Of a stretch of 64,000 nt of DNA, positions 17,277 through 25,601 are shown one piece after another. The notes beneath the pieces are model-generated. The model was given only the letters and a program-made list of their open reading frames with translations, searched no databases and was not told where the DNA came from. Position 1 is the first letter of the stretch; each line of letters opens with the position of its first letter. The position numbers and the translations under genes were made by a program. The stretch is from Bythopirellula goksoeyrii (GTDB taxonomy: Bacteria > Planctomycetota > Planctomycetia > Pirellulales > Lacipirellulaceae), in NCBI RefSeq assembly GCF_008065115.1, contig NZ_CP042913.1:2330338-2394337 (forward strand), read 5' to 3'.

Positions 17277-18282
17277 GAGATTGTTTTAGTAGCGCTTGGG
17301 CGCCGTCGATTACTTTGGGCCAATCGAAAGCGGGGCCGGGGTCTGTTTTATTGCGTTGGACGTGATAGTGTCCGAGGACCCCGTGGAAATCTCTCCATTC
17401 TTGGTCCGTCAGCACATGCGGGATGAGGTCTCCCTCGGCATCGCGCGGATACGTACATTCGATTTTTGGAAACACACGAGAAAGTGTGGCTGTGAGCTTG
17501 ATCAGCGAATCGTATTGTTCGGGGGTGAAATCATATTGGTAGAGTTCCTGCCCTTGGATCGTTCCATTGATGAGTTCCTGTCGAGCGGGTTTGCCATAGA
17601 AGGGCTTGGTGCGGACGCCTATATGGCCGATCGTGCGTGGCGGTCGTAAATGCACGACGCCGTCGTCGTCGGTGACATACCACTTGTCAAGGACCGACTT
17701 CTTGTCGGCGGGATAGGCACCGATGCTGGCAATTTCTACGCCGATTGAGCGAGAATTAGAAATCGTAGCATGCCAAGCTCGTTCCTTGAGATCAAGGGTT
17801 TGATAGATCGTACCGTCGATGTCGAGCATGAAATGTACGCTTAAGCCCCGGCTATCGTGCAGGACTTGAAAGCAGCGCTCGCTAGTTCCGCAGACATCGT
17901 AGTGCATGACAAATTGATCGACGACATCCTGGAGCAGAGGCAAGGTCCATCCCCCACCACGAACTTGTTCGAGCTGCTCGGGTGTCAACTTGTCCTGACG
18001 TATTCCATACCGATTGGGGGTATCAAGTTTTGCTTCTTCACGGGAAAAATCCCATTCGGCCTTCTCAAGAGGGGCAAAACGCCGCTCAACTCGATAGGCG
18101 TCATACCCACCGGGATCCATCCAAAGAACGACGGGAGCCGTCGTATGGAAGAACTGCCCACAGACGACAATTTCGTCACCAGTTCGGGCATTGGGTTCGC
18201 CAACTCCCACTGCATTAGCCGACTCGATGCTGAGTGTTAAGAGATAACTAACGAAACTAGCAACAATCATCGAAGTTTTCAC
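17272..18282 (-). CDS. N-acetylmuramoyl-L-alanine amidase (Amidase_2 type), exported
   Basis: The protein has 336 residues from a GTG start at 18282, chosen because AGAGAG lies 9 bases before it and a signal peptide follows (TSMIVASFVSYLLTLSIE then SANA). The catalytic domain shows the zinc His in QFVMHYDVCG, then LSVHFMLDIDGTIYQTLDL, ERAWHAT and SIGVEIAS, and the second ligand pair in GHYHVQRNKTDPGPAFDW. Amidase_2 enzymes cleave the lactyl-Ala bond of peptidoglycan, or act on anhydro-muropeptides. This bears on planctomycete cell walls, which do contain peptidoglycan. Its stop codon lies in a dispersed 38-bp repeat. Confidence 0.85.
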   Translation of the reverse strand: MKTSMIVASFVSYLLTLSIESANAVGVGEPNARTGDEIVVCGQFFHTTAPVVLWMDPGGYDAYRVERRFAPLEKAEWDFSREEAKLDTPNRYGIRQDKLTPEQLEQVRGGGWTLPLLQDVVDQFVMHYDVCGTSERCFQVLHDSRGLSVHFMLDIDGTIYQTLDLKERAWHATISNSRSIGVEIASIGAYPADKKSVLDKWYVTDDDGVVHLRPPRTIGHIGVRTKPFYGKPARQELINGTIQGQELYQYDFTPEQYDSLIKLTATLSRVFPKIECTYPRDAEGDLIPHVLTDQEWRDFHGVLGHYHVQRNKTDPGPAFDWPKVIDGAQALLKQSR

Positions 18283-19021
18283 GGCAATGAACTCTCTTTG
18301 GGATTCACAATCTGAAGGGAAGCAATCGACCAACTGGAGGGACAGCTTAGATGAGTCGGCGGATTGCAACCCTTATTGTAGCCAATCCCTTTCACCTCGC
18401 GACCATTCTATGCGCAAGAGATTCTCGAAATGACGAAACTGTCTCGATTCAAAATCAATTTCTGATGTCCGAATTCAAGCCGGCGATTGACAGTTAGCAA
18501 TTTTTTTCTCGAAGATCGCATAGCAATTTGAGTTCGCTTCGTTGCTGCGAGAAAGACCAAGAGCAACCTACTGACGTGGTGAGGTGCCGATCGCACCTGC
18601 TTCGACACGTCCGTGGTTTATCATGGGATACAAGAGATGCACTAAGCAGGCCACCTGTCAAAATATAGGGGATAGTTCAAGTTTGCCGGCTGAAACACCG
18701 ATCATGGGGATGGGATTACTCCTCGTTTGCCAGGTAAATTACGCCCTCTCGGCTAACTGAACAGCTGAAGTTGAATGGGTGGTTTATTGGCGAGCGAATG
18801 ACTGTTCTTTGACAATTTATCGCCTAAATCAGGTCGTTTCCGGCCCGGCTCCTAGCGTATGAGTCGTGCCGTAAGTTCCATACCGATCTGACGAAACCTT
18901 GACACTAAGTCTTGCGCCAATTACACTTGGGACAAGCGGAAGTGTTTTGCTTCTGGAACTTAGCTCATCTGATGAAGCACCCTTGGGAAGCCCATCCGGG
19001 CAATTCGCGGAGGACCTCGTC
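18283..19021. other. Intergenic region upstream of HU gene and amidase
   Basis: About 740 bp between divergent genes. The only clear signal is a promoter-like pair at 18899-18927. No tRNA-like fold, no convincing small gene and no repeat was seen; several short open frames lack ribosome-binding sites and family patterns. Confidence 0.5.
18899..18927 (+). promoter_or_regulatory. Candidate promoter for HU gene
   Basis: A consensus TTGACA at 18899-18904 and TACACT at 18922-18927 are separated by 17 bases, about 95 bases before the HU start codon. The -10 matches four of six bases. Confidence 0.45.
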
Positions 19022-19429
19022 GTGACCAAAAAAGAGATCGTGAGGACAATTTCTGAGGAAATTGGCCTGACCCAATTGAAGACGAAGGAAATCGTACAGA
19101 AGACCTTCGACGCGATTGTGGAGACCCTTGTCGAGGACCGGCGGATTGAATTGCGGAATTTCGGAGTGTTTGAGGTCAAGCGGCGTGCTGCTCGCAAGGC
19201 CCGAAATCCACGTACGGGGGAGAAGGTTTTCGTCCCCGAGAAGTTTGTCGTGACATTCAAGCCGGGCAAAGAGATGGAAGAGCGTGTTCACGAACTCGAG
19301 CGGCAGGCCAACGCCGCCGCCGAAGCAGCCCACCGGGCAGCCAGTGGTTCCCCACCACCACCTATCGAAACAACAAATCACGAAACTCTTTCCCCGCCAA
19401 CGACTTACGTTCCAAAGGCTGGGACATAG
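19022..19429 (+). CDS. HU-family DNA-binding protein with C-terminal extension
   Basis: The protein has 135 residues from the GTG at 19022, which has GGAGG 7 bases upstream. Residues 1-90 are an HU/IHF domain: [20 protein letters not shown], then [36 protein letters not shown], including the beta-arm RNPRTGE motif that bends DNA. The normal family length is about 90 residues; here a 45-residue tail follows, first helical and charged ([20 protein letters not shown]), then Pro/Ser/Thr-rich. HU organises the nucleoid. The function of the tail is unknown. Confidence 0.9.
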   Translation: MTKKEIVRTISEEIGLTQLKTKEIVQKTFDAIVETLVEDRRIELRNFGVFEVKRRAARKARNPRTGEKVFVPEKFVVTFKPGKEMEERVHELERQANAAAEAAHRAASGSPPPPIETTNHETLSPPTTYVPKAGT

Positions 19430-19437
19430 TCGCTTTC

Positions 19438-19494
19438 GTAGCGGTGCCTTCCAGCCACCGACTCAAGATCTCGGTGGCTAGAAGCCGCCGCTAC
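19438..19494. repeat. Inverted repeat after HU gene
   Basis: Arms 19438-19461 and 19471-19494 (24 bases each, three mismatches) flank a 9-base loop; the ends read GTAGCGG and CCGCTAC. It begins 8 bases after the HU stop and may terminate transcription. The remainder of this 322-bp gap (to 19751) holds only the AAGGAGGAG ribosome-binding site of the next gene at about 19736. Confidence 0.75.
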
Positions 19495-19751
19495 AAAATC
19501 TGCTCTCGGCGCCGGAAGCTTGGATTGCTATCCTTCGCGCGACTTTTCTACCAGACAGGCGTTTATTAGGCGATTCAGAGGAATTTCTGTGTCGGATGAT
19601 GGAGCGTTTGTCACAAACTTTTCACTTTTTTTGCGGGACTGGCGGCTATCCAAGAAGGGTTCTTCTTGGAAAACTGCCAACTAATTGGAAGCTCTTGTCC
19701 AGCTGTATGCGCGGCTGGATTGGCTTCAATGCTCAAGGAGGAGCTACGCCC

Positions 19752-19970
19752 ATGCGTAAATGGCTCTTAATTTTGGTGACTGTATGTACGTTGGCCGGGT
19801 CAACCGGCTGTCTGCTGCCGGGGTACTCGGCAGATCCGACACGGCGATCGCAACAGTTGATTTACACATCCGAGAACCTGCGCGCTATGCTCGATGAGTG
19901 GGAGCGAATCTGGTTTCTCGACCAACCTTCTCACCTGACGCCCCATAGCGTTCACGGCGGGATTATTTAA
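19752..19970 (+). CDS. Small putative lipoprotein
   Basis: A 72-residue protein with a strong AAGGAGGAG ribosome-binding site. It starts MRKWLLILVTVCTLAGSTGC, a short basic, then hydrophobic signal ending at a lipobox-like Cys20, and continues with a mature part of about 50 residues containing SQQLIYTSENLRAMLDEWER and ending HGGII. The mature part is compact and charged, and I believe similar small proteins occur in related planctomycetes, but no function is known. It stands alone between the HU and pyrD genes. Confidence 0.75.
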   Translation: MRKWLLILVTVCTLAGSTGCLLPGYSADPTRRSQQLIYTSENLRAMLDEWERIWFLDQPSHLTPHSVHGGII

Positions 19971-20150
19971 GCTCGTTGACACTTCATAAGTCGCTACAAT
20001 CAAGGGCTGCGCTACCGGTACGCGCACGAGCTGAGGCAAAGGCTGAGTAGATTTGGTAGAATGGGCCGTCCGAGTTCACTGAGAAATACAGGACTCGGGT
20101 TGGACTTGTTCAGTCGTCATGTTCCCATTTGCCTCGCTCGAAAAGTTACC

Positions 20151-21107
20151 ATGCCAGAAGTCTCGGCAGCCAAATTGCCTCCCGCATCTCCACTCCAAGT
20201 CGAATTGCCAGTGAACTTAGGTCGCTTGCAATTTTCCAACCCAATTCTGGTAGCATCTGGCACGTTTGGTTACGCCCGTGAAATGGAAGCTCTAGTCGAT
20301 CTCTCGCGGCTGGGGGGGATCGTCCCCAAGACGATCACCAAGCTCCCTCGCAAAGGTAACGCTCCCTGGCGAACGATAGAAACACCCTCGGGGATGCTTA
20401 ATTCGATAGGGTTGGACAACGACGGGATCGAGTTGTTCATCAAGCATCACCTGCCCTATCTGGCTAATCTGGGCACGGCAATCATCGTAAGTATCGCCGG
20501 GCGGACCCATGATGAGTTTGTCGAGATGGCAGCACAGCTCTCCACTGAAGCGGGAATCGCAGCAGTTGAATTAAATATTTCGTGTCCGAATGTCAGTGGC
20601 GGTGTCGATTTTGGCACTGATGCGGGTATGTGCGAGCGACTCGTTGCTGATTGCCGTGAGAACTCGTCGCATCCGATTATTGCGAAGCTCACTCCGAACG
20701 TGACCAGTGTTGCCGACATGGCCCGTGCAGCTGCTGCTGGCGGGGCAGATGCGATTTCCCTGATCAATACTTGCCAAGGGATGGCAATCGACTGGCGGCG
20801 TCGTCGGCCAATGTTGGGGAATGTCGTAGGAGGACTTAGCGGTCCTGCAATCAAGCCAATTGCCTTACGGGCTGTCTATCAGGCAGCGCAAGCAACGAAG
20901 ACTCCAATCATTGGCATTGGGGGCATTGCAACGATCGACGACGTGATGGAGTTTCTCGTAGCTGGTGCCACAGCGGTTCAACTTGGTACGGTAAACTTCT
21001 ATAATCCCAAGGTCTCGATGGAAGTGCTTGAGGCACTGCCAGGTGCTCTTGGAGAATTAGGGGCGAAGAGCGTTCAGGAAGTCGTAGGGACGATGGGAGA
21101 ACCATGA
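20151..21107 (+). CDS. pyrD: Dihydroorotate dehydrogenase, class 1B type
   Basis: A 318-residue FMN TIM-barrel. Key segments are [46 protein letters not shown], the active-site Cys in [35 protein letters not shown], and GIGGI plus [10 protein letters not shown] at the FMN phosphate site. A catalytic Cys (rather than Ser) and this layout fit class 1, and the similarity is closest to 1B, which uses NAD through a PyrK subunit; no pyrK is in the window. It oxidises dihydroorotate to orotate in pyrimidine synthesis. The ATG at 20151 replaces a longer frame from 20061. The stop is followed by a heptamer repeat. Confidence 0.93.
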   Translation: MPEVSAAKLPPASPLQVELPVNLGRLQFSNPILVASGTFGYAREMEALVDLSRLGGIVPKTITKLPRKGNAPWRTIETPSGMLNSIGLDNDGIELFIKHHLPYLANLGTAIIVSIAGRTHDEFVEMAAQLSTEAGIAAVELNISCPNVSGGVDFGTDAGMCERLVADCRENSSHPIIAKLTPNVTSVADMARAAAAGGADAISLINTCQGMAIDWRRRRPMLGNVVGGLSGPAIKPIALRAVYQAAQATKTPIIGIGGIATIDDVMEFLVAGATAVQLGTVNFYNPKVSMEVLEALPGALGELGAKSVQEVVGTMGEP

Positions 21108-21136
21108 CCAACCACCAACCACTAACCACTAACCAC
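21107..21136 (+). repeat. Heptamer tandem repeat between pyrD and trpS
   Basis: Four 7-base units AC(C/T)AACC plus two bases occupy the whole gap from the pyrD stop to the trpS start codon. They displace any recognisable ribosome-binding site of trpS. Confidence 0.85.
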
Positions 21137-22105
21137 ATGCGTGTACTTAGCGGAATCCAACCAACTGGCCGGCCTCATTGGGGTAATTATTTTGGCGCGA
21201 TCGTGCAGTACATTGCGCTGCAGGATGCCGAGCAGGCCTACTATTTTATTGCGAATTTGCATGCTCTCACCACGGTGCGCGACAAACAGCTACTCTCGCA
21301 ATACTCTCTCGATGCCGCGATGGATCTGCTGGCTCTGGGCCTCGATCCCCAGAAGGCAGTACTCTTTGTGCAATCGGATGTCCCTGAGGTGAGCGAACTG
21401 TGTTGGATTTTGCTCACAGGGACGCCGATGGGGCTCCTCGAGCGTTGTCACGCTTACAAGGACAAGAAGGCCAAGGGTCTCGCCGCCGACGCAGGTCTGT
21501 TCGCCTATCCTGTTCTGCAAGCAGCCGACATTCTTGCCTACGACAGCGATACGGTCCCGGTCGGCGAAGATCAGGTGCAGCACATCGAAGTCTGTCGTGA
21601 TATTGCTGGTAGTTTTAACCATCAGTATGGCGAAGTCTTCGTGCTGCCGAAGGCGAAGGTGCTCGATAGCTCTGCCCGTGTGCCGGGGACGGATGGCGAG
21701 AAGATGTCGAAGAGCTACAACAATACCTTGGCAGTTTTTGAAGCTGCCAACATACAGAAAAAGCAGATCATGCGGATCGCCACCGATTCGCGGCCGATGG
21801 ACGATCCCAAGGACCCGCAGAGCGATGTTTTGTATTTGCTCTATTCGCTGGTCGCCCCCGAAAGCGATCGCGAAGAGATGGCAGATCTGTATCGGCGCGG
21901 TGGGTTTGGCTATGGAGATGTGAAGAAAAAATTGGCAGAAGCGGCGGAAGCCTTTTTTGCAGAAGCCCGATCGCGACGCGAAGACTGGCAGAGCCGCCCT
22001 GACGACGTGAGAGATATTTTGGCTTCTGGAGCTGCAAAAGCACGACAAAAGGCAGGGGAAGTTCTCTCGCGGTCCCAAGAGGCAAGTGGGCTCAAGGGTT
22101 ATTGA
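21137..22105 (+). CDS. trpS: Tryptophan-tRNA ligase
   Basis: A 322-residue class I synthetase. [20 protein letters not shown] carries the HIGH-type motif as [23 protein letters not shown], the [14 protein letters not shown] substrate loop and [10 protein letters not shown] (KMSKS) follow. It charges tRNA-Trp. The ATG at 21137 is chosen because the motif starts directly after it; the in-frame ATG at 21104 overlaps pyrD and would translate the heptamer repeat. acpS begins 3 bases after the stop. Confidence 0.96.
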   Translation: MRVLSGIQPTGRPHWGNYFGAIVQYIALQDAEQAYYFIANLHALTTVRDKQLLSQYSLDAAMDLLALGLDPQKAVLFVQSDVPEVSELCWILLTGTPMGLLERCHAYKDKKAKGLAADAGLFAYPVLQAADILAYDSDTVPVGEDQVQHIEVCRDIAGSFNHQYGEVFVLPKAKVLDSSARVPGTDGEKMSKSYNNTLAVFEAANIQKKQIMRIATDSRPMDDPKDPQSDVLYLLYSLVAPESDREEMADLYRRGGFGYGDVKKKLAEAAEAFFAEARSRREDWQSRPDDVRDILASGAAKARQKAGEVLSRSQEASGLKGY

Positions 22106-22107
22106 TC

Positions 22108-22512
22108 GTGGCGCTGCAAATCATTGGCATTGGTACTGACATCATCGAGTGTTTGCGAATTGCGCAAATGATCGACCGCCACGGTGAGTTGTTCATCAGT
22201 CGCGTATACACGCCGCACGAAATCGCGTACTGTTCCACCAAGAAAGCTGCCACGCAACATTATGCTGGTCGTTGGGCTGCTAAAGAGGCGGTACTTAAGG
22301 CACTCGGTACGGGTTGGAGAAAGGGAATCAGTTGGCGCGATATTGAAGTTCGCAATCAGCCCAGTGGAGCTCCCACCATTGCACTCTGTGGTGGAGCCCG
22401 CGAAGTACTCGAGAAATCGGGTATCGCAAAAATGCACATCAGTATTTCGCATTGCCGTAGCCATGCGACAGCCTACGCCATCGCCGAAGGGGAAGTTCCA
22501 AACGACTTTTGA
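22108..22512 (+). CDS. acpS: Holo-[acyl-carrier-protein] synthase
   Basis: A 134-residue protein starting VALQIIGIGTDIIECLRIAQ; GIGTDIIE holds the magnesium-binding Asp, and HYAGRWAAKEAVLKALG holds the second acidic ligand and catalytic region. HISISHCRSHATAYAIA is the C-terminal signature. It transfers phosphopantetheine from CoA to acyl carrier protein. The GTG at 22108 has AAGGG 10 bases upstream; a TTG at 22102 overlapping the trpS stop is the alternative. Confidence 0.94.
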   Translation: MALQIIGIGTDIIECLRIAQMIDRHGELFISRVYTPHEIAYCSTKKAATQHYAGRWAAKEAVLKALGTGWRKGISWRDIEVRNQPSGAPTIALCGGAREVLEKSGIAKMHISISHCRSHATAYAIAEGEVPNDF

Positions 22513-22690
22513 AGAGGCTGAAAACCTATTCAAGAGTCTGATATTTGCGGAACCTACGTAGCATTTGCGGTTTCTCGCTAGCCTGCGCAATACTATCTCT
22601 GCTAATCTAGTATTATCGCCTCAATTTGGCGAGCAATTGATTGTGACAACCACTTGGTTGTCAGTACTTGTACCGCGTTTTAGGTGTCCC

Positions 22691-23164
22691 ATGATTGATC
22701 CTGCCGAATTGATGCAACTCGCAATAGAGACTTGCCGTGAGGGATTAGCCCATGGCCAAAGTCCCTTCGGTTGTGCGATTGCCATCGGAGATGAAGTGGT
22801 TGCCAGGGCACACAACACGGTGGTGATGTCCACAGATATTACGGCACACGCAGAGGTGAACGCGATTCGTTTGGGGTGCAAGACAGTTGACGACATATTC
22901 CTTACCGATGCAGTTGTAGCAACGACCTGCGAACCGTGTCCGATGTGTATGGCCGCGCTGCATTGGGCCCGAGTGGGGACGGTATACTACGGTGCAACGA
23001 TTGCTGACGCAGACACTTCGGGTTTCAATGAGTTGCAACTACCAGCAGCCGAGTTGTTGCGTATTGGTGGCAGCAAAGTGGAGCTCATTGGTGGACTACT
23101 GGTCGACGAGTGTCGAGAATTATTTGAGCTATGGCAAGCAAGCCCCAGTAAGCATGCTTACTGA
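22691..23164 (+). CDS. Nucleoside/guanine deaminase-like enzyme (CDA fold)
   Basis: A 157-residue cytidine-deaminase-fold protein. The zinc site is HAEVNAIR (His ligand, Glu proton shuttle) plus CEPCPMCMAALHWARVGTVY. The YYGATIADADTSGFNE stretch and the C-terminal LFELWQASP tail look closer to guanine deaminases of the GuaD type than to TadA, which fits the purine-salvage genes that follow; a TadA or other nucleobase deaminase role is not excluded. The ATG at 22691 begins the domain; the longer frame upstream is not family-like. Confidence 0.8.
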   Translation: MIDPAELMQLAIETCREGLAHGQSPFGCAIAIGDEVVARAHNTVVMSTDITAHAEVNAIRLGCKTVDDIFLTDAVVATTCEPCPMCMAALHWARVGTVYYGATIADADTSGFNELQLPAAELLRIGGSKVELIGGLLVDECRELFELWQASPSKHAY

Positions 23165-23201
23165 GTACTGGCGACGAGGTTAGGAAGGTAATAAATCGAC
23201 T

Positions 23202-23975
23202 ATGGTCACGAAACTGGATCTCGCGAGGGATTGGCTTCCGCGCTATACGGGTATGCCCCTCGAAAAGTTTGGTGACTACGTGCTGCTGACCAACTTTCGT
23301 ACTTACGTCAGCAAGTTTGCCAAGAAGTTTGGTTGTGAAGTGCATGGCGAAGATCGTCCCATGCAGGCCGCCACTAATGAAGATGGGTTGACCATTGTTA
23401 ACTTTGGTATTGGCTCGCCAAATGCGGCGACCGTGATGGATTTGCTGACGGCATATCATCCAGAAGCGGTCTTGTTTCTGGGGAAATGCGGAGGGCTCAA
23501 GACCTCGACAGAGATTGGGAATTTCATCCTGCCAATCGGTGCAATACGTGGTGAGGGAACTTCAGACGATTATTTGCCAAAATTGGTGCCGGCGTTGCCA
23601 TCCTTCAAACTCCATAAATTCGTTTCCGACAAACTCGTGGAACGCAAACTTGATTATCGTACCGGCGTCATCTACACCACAAATCGACGAGTTTGGGAGC
23701 ACGATGAACAATTCAAGGCTCGTTTAGTTGAATACACTCCGATTGCGATCGATATGGAAGTTGCCACGCTGTTTATCGTCGGACACAAGAATGAGATTTC
23801 TCGCGGAGCGTTGTTGTTAGTTTCCGATTTGCCGATGTCCGAGCATGGCATCAAGACCCAGGCAAGCGATGCTAAAGTAGATTCCAATTGGTCGGACGTC
23901 CACTTGGAAATCGGGATTGAATCACTTACCGAGATAGGCGAGAAGGGCGAGAAGATTAAGCATTTCCGCTACTAG
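23202..23975 (+). CDS. amn: AMP nucleosidase (short form)
   Basis: A 257-residue protein of the nucleoside phosphorylase/hydrolase superfamily. Seen: VNFGIGSPNAATVMDLL, AVLFLGKCGGLKTSTEIGNF, GEGTSDDYLP, and AIDMEVATLFIVGHK with the Glu that binds the ribose; then LLLVSDLPM. This matches the short AMP nucleosidases known from Bacteroidetes and other groups (about 258 residues), not the 480-residue E. coli form. It hydrolyses AMP to adenine and ribose 5-phosphate. It lies 37 bp after the deaminase and 30 bp before deoC. Confidence 0.88.
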   Translation: MVTKLDLARDWLPRYTGMPLEKFGDYVLLTNFRTYVSKFAKKFGCEVHGEDRPMQAATNEDGLTIVNFGIGSPNAATVMDLLTAYHPEAVLFLGKCGGLKTSTEIGNFILPIGAIRGEGTSDDYLPKLVPALPSFKLHKFVSDKLVERKLDYRTGVIYTTNRRVWEHDEQFKARLVEYTPIAIDMEVATLFIVGHKNEISRGALLLVSDLPMSEHGIKTQASDAKVDSNWSDVHLEIGIESLTEIGEKGEKIKHFRY

Positions 23976-24005
23976 TTTTTCCTTAGTTTTGAGAGAGTTT
24001 CCAAG

Positions 24006-24728
24006 ATGCCTCCATCTGTTGTAGCTCTAATTGATCATGCCGTTTTGAGTCCGACCCAAACCGATGCCGATCTGCGCGCGGCGTGCACCATGTGTATGGA
24101 AGTAGGGACCGCGAGCGTTTGCGTGAAGCCAGCGATGGTTTCGCTGGCAGGTGAATTGCTCGCCGGATCGAAGGTGGTTCCCAGCACGGTAATTGGGTTT
24201 CCGCACGGGGGAACGACCACTGGCACGAAGGTCCGCGAGACAGAAATCGCGTGTCTGGACGGTGCCCGTGAGGTGGATATGGTGGTCAATATTGGTCGGG
24301 TCCTGCAGAAGGATTGGGACTACGTGACGGCAGACATTCGGGCCGTAGTCGAGGCGGTGAACGCTGGAGGTGCCATCACCAAAGTGATCTTCGAGACGGG
24401 GCTACTGCCGGAAGACGCGATGAAGATTAAGCTCTGTGAAATCTGCGAAGAGGCAGACGCCGCATTTGTGAAGACCTCCACGGGATTCGGTTTTGTGAAG
24501 TCCGCTGATGGATCGCTCCAGTCCACGGGTGCAACTGAAAACGACATTCGCCTGATGTGCAAACACACGAGCGACAAGCTACAAGTGAAGGCCTCGGGGG
24601 GAATTCGCAGTTATGACGATGCGTGTCGATTTGTGTCCTTGGGGGCCACCCGGCTTGGCACCAGCGGTACATTGGCAATTGCCCAAGGTGAGCGTGGCGA
24701 GAAAACTGAGAGCTCAGCAGGATACTGA
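24006..24728 (+). CDS. deoC: Deoxyribose-phosphate aldolase
   Basis: A 240-residue class I aldolase. IDHAVLSPTQTDADLRAAC at the start, VIGFPHGGTTTGTK, REVDMVVNIGRVLQKDWDYV, KVIFETGLL, the Schiff-base Lys156 in FVKTSTGF and the second active-site Lys195 in KASGGIRS are all present. It splits 2-deoxyribose 5-phosphate into glyceraldehyde 3-phosphate and acetaldehyde, the last step of deoxynucleoside catabolism. It fits with the phosphorylases downstream, although no phosphopentomutase is in the window. Confidence 0.95.
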   Translation: MPPSVVALIDHAVLSPTQTDADLRAACTMCMEVGTASVCVKPAMVSLAGELLAGSKVVPSTVIGFPHGGTTTGTKVRETEIACLDGAREVDMVVNIGRVLQKDWDYVTADIRAVVEAVNAGGAITKVIFETGLLPEDAMKIKLCEICEEADAAFVKTSTGFGFVKSADGSLQSTGATENDIRLMCKHTSDKLQVKASGGIRSYDDACRFVSLGATRLGTSGTLAIAQGERGEKTESSAGY

Positions 24729-24761
24729 TTCTTCGATATCATTCAATTTGAGATTTACTGC

Positions 24762-25598
24762 ATGTTAGAACTCTACGATCAAGCACAAGCGGCTGCCGAA
24801 GCGATTCGACAGCAATGGGATCATACGCCTCGAGCGGGTATCATCTTGGGGACCGGCCTCGGAGGATTTGCCGATCGTATCGAAGGAGCCTTGGCGATCG
24901 ACTATGAAAAGATCCCCAACTTTCCAAGCTCAACCGCTGTCAGCCACCGGGGAAGATTGGTTTGTGGGATCTTGGAAGGCGTTCCCGTGATGGCCATGGA
25001 AGGGCGCTTTCATCAATACGAAGGTTACCCCCTCAAGCAGATCACTCTCCCGGTGCGGGTGATGAAGGCAATGGGTGCTGAGTTGATGATTGTTACGCAT
25101 GCCGTCGGCGGGCTGAATCCGTACTATTTGCCCGGCGACGTGATGATTATCGACGATCAAATCAACCTCATGGGAGACAACCCCTTAGTTGGCATCAACG
25201 ATGATCGCTTGGGGCCTCGTTTTCCGGACATGAGTGCTCCCTATACTTCCGAACTGATCTCGCTCGGCCAGGAGATCGCCCGCCGCGAGGATTTCCCCGT
25301 GCAGCGTGGCGTGATGGTGGCCGTTACCGGGCCCAATCTGGAAACTCGGGCCGAGTATCGTTTTCTCCGACAGATAGGGGCCGACGTTGTCGGCATGTCC
25401 ACGGTGCCTGAGGTGATTGTCGCGGTCCATTGTGGGATGCGAGTGTTTGGGCTTTCGGTCGTTACCGATATGTGTCTGCCAGACTCTCTGAAGCCAGCCA
25501 ATGTAGAAGAAATCATAGCAGTGGCGAATTCTGCAGAACCGAAGCTCCGTGCCCTCGTGTTGGGTGTGTTGGCCCACGAGCGATCGCGAGGAAATTAG
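24762..25598 (+). CDS. Purine nucleoside phosphorylase, trimeric type, paralogue 1 (Asp236)
   Basis: A 278-residue member of the trimeric PNP/MTAP family: GIILGTGLGGFADRIEG (phosphate loop), SHRGRLVCGILEGVPVM, EGRFHQYEGYP, VTHAVGGLNPYYLPGDVMII, GPNLETRAEYRFL, VGMSTVPEVIVA and GLSVVTDMCLPDS. The position equivalent to human PNP Asn243 is Asp236 here; Asp at this site favours 6-amino purines, as in methylthioadenosine phosphorylase. The enzyme may therefore act on adenosine or methylthioadenosine, which is inference. It is followed 3 bases later by a second paralogue. Confidence 0.88.
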   Translation: MLELYDQAQAAAEAIRQQWDHTPRAGIILGTGLGGFADRIEGALAIDYEKIPNFPSSTAVSHRGRLVCGILEGVPVMAMEGRFHQYEGYPLKQITLPVRVMKAMGAELMIVTHAVGGLNPYYLPGDVMIIDDQINLMGDNPLVGINDDRLGPRFPDMSAPYTSELISLGQEIARREDFPVQRGVMVAVTGPNLETRAEYRFLRQIGADVVGMSTVPEVIVAVHCGMRVFGLSVVTDMCLPDSLKPANVEEIIAVANSAEPKLRALVLGVLAHERSRGN

Positions 25599-25601
25599 GC
25601 G

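Noticed and set aside
18283-19021. tRNA or riboswitch in the gap upstream of HU
   Set aside because: No cloverleaf with matching T-loop and acceptor arms and no recognised aptamer could be found by eye.
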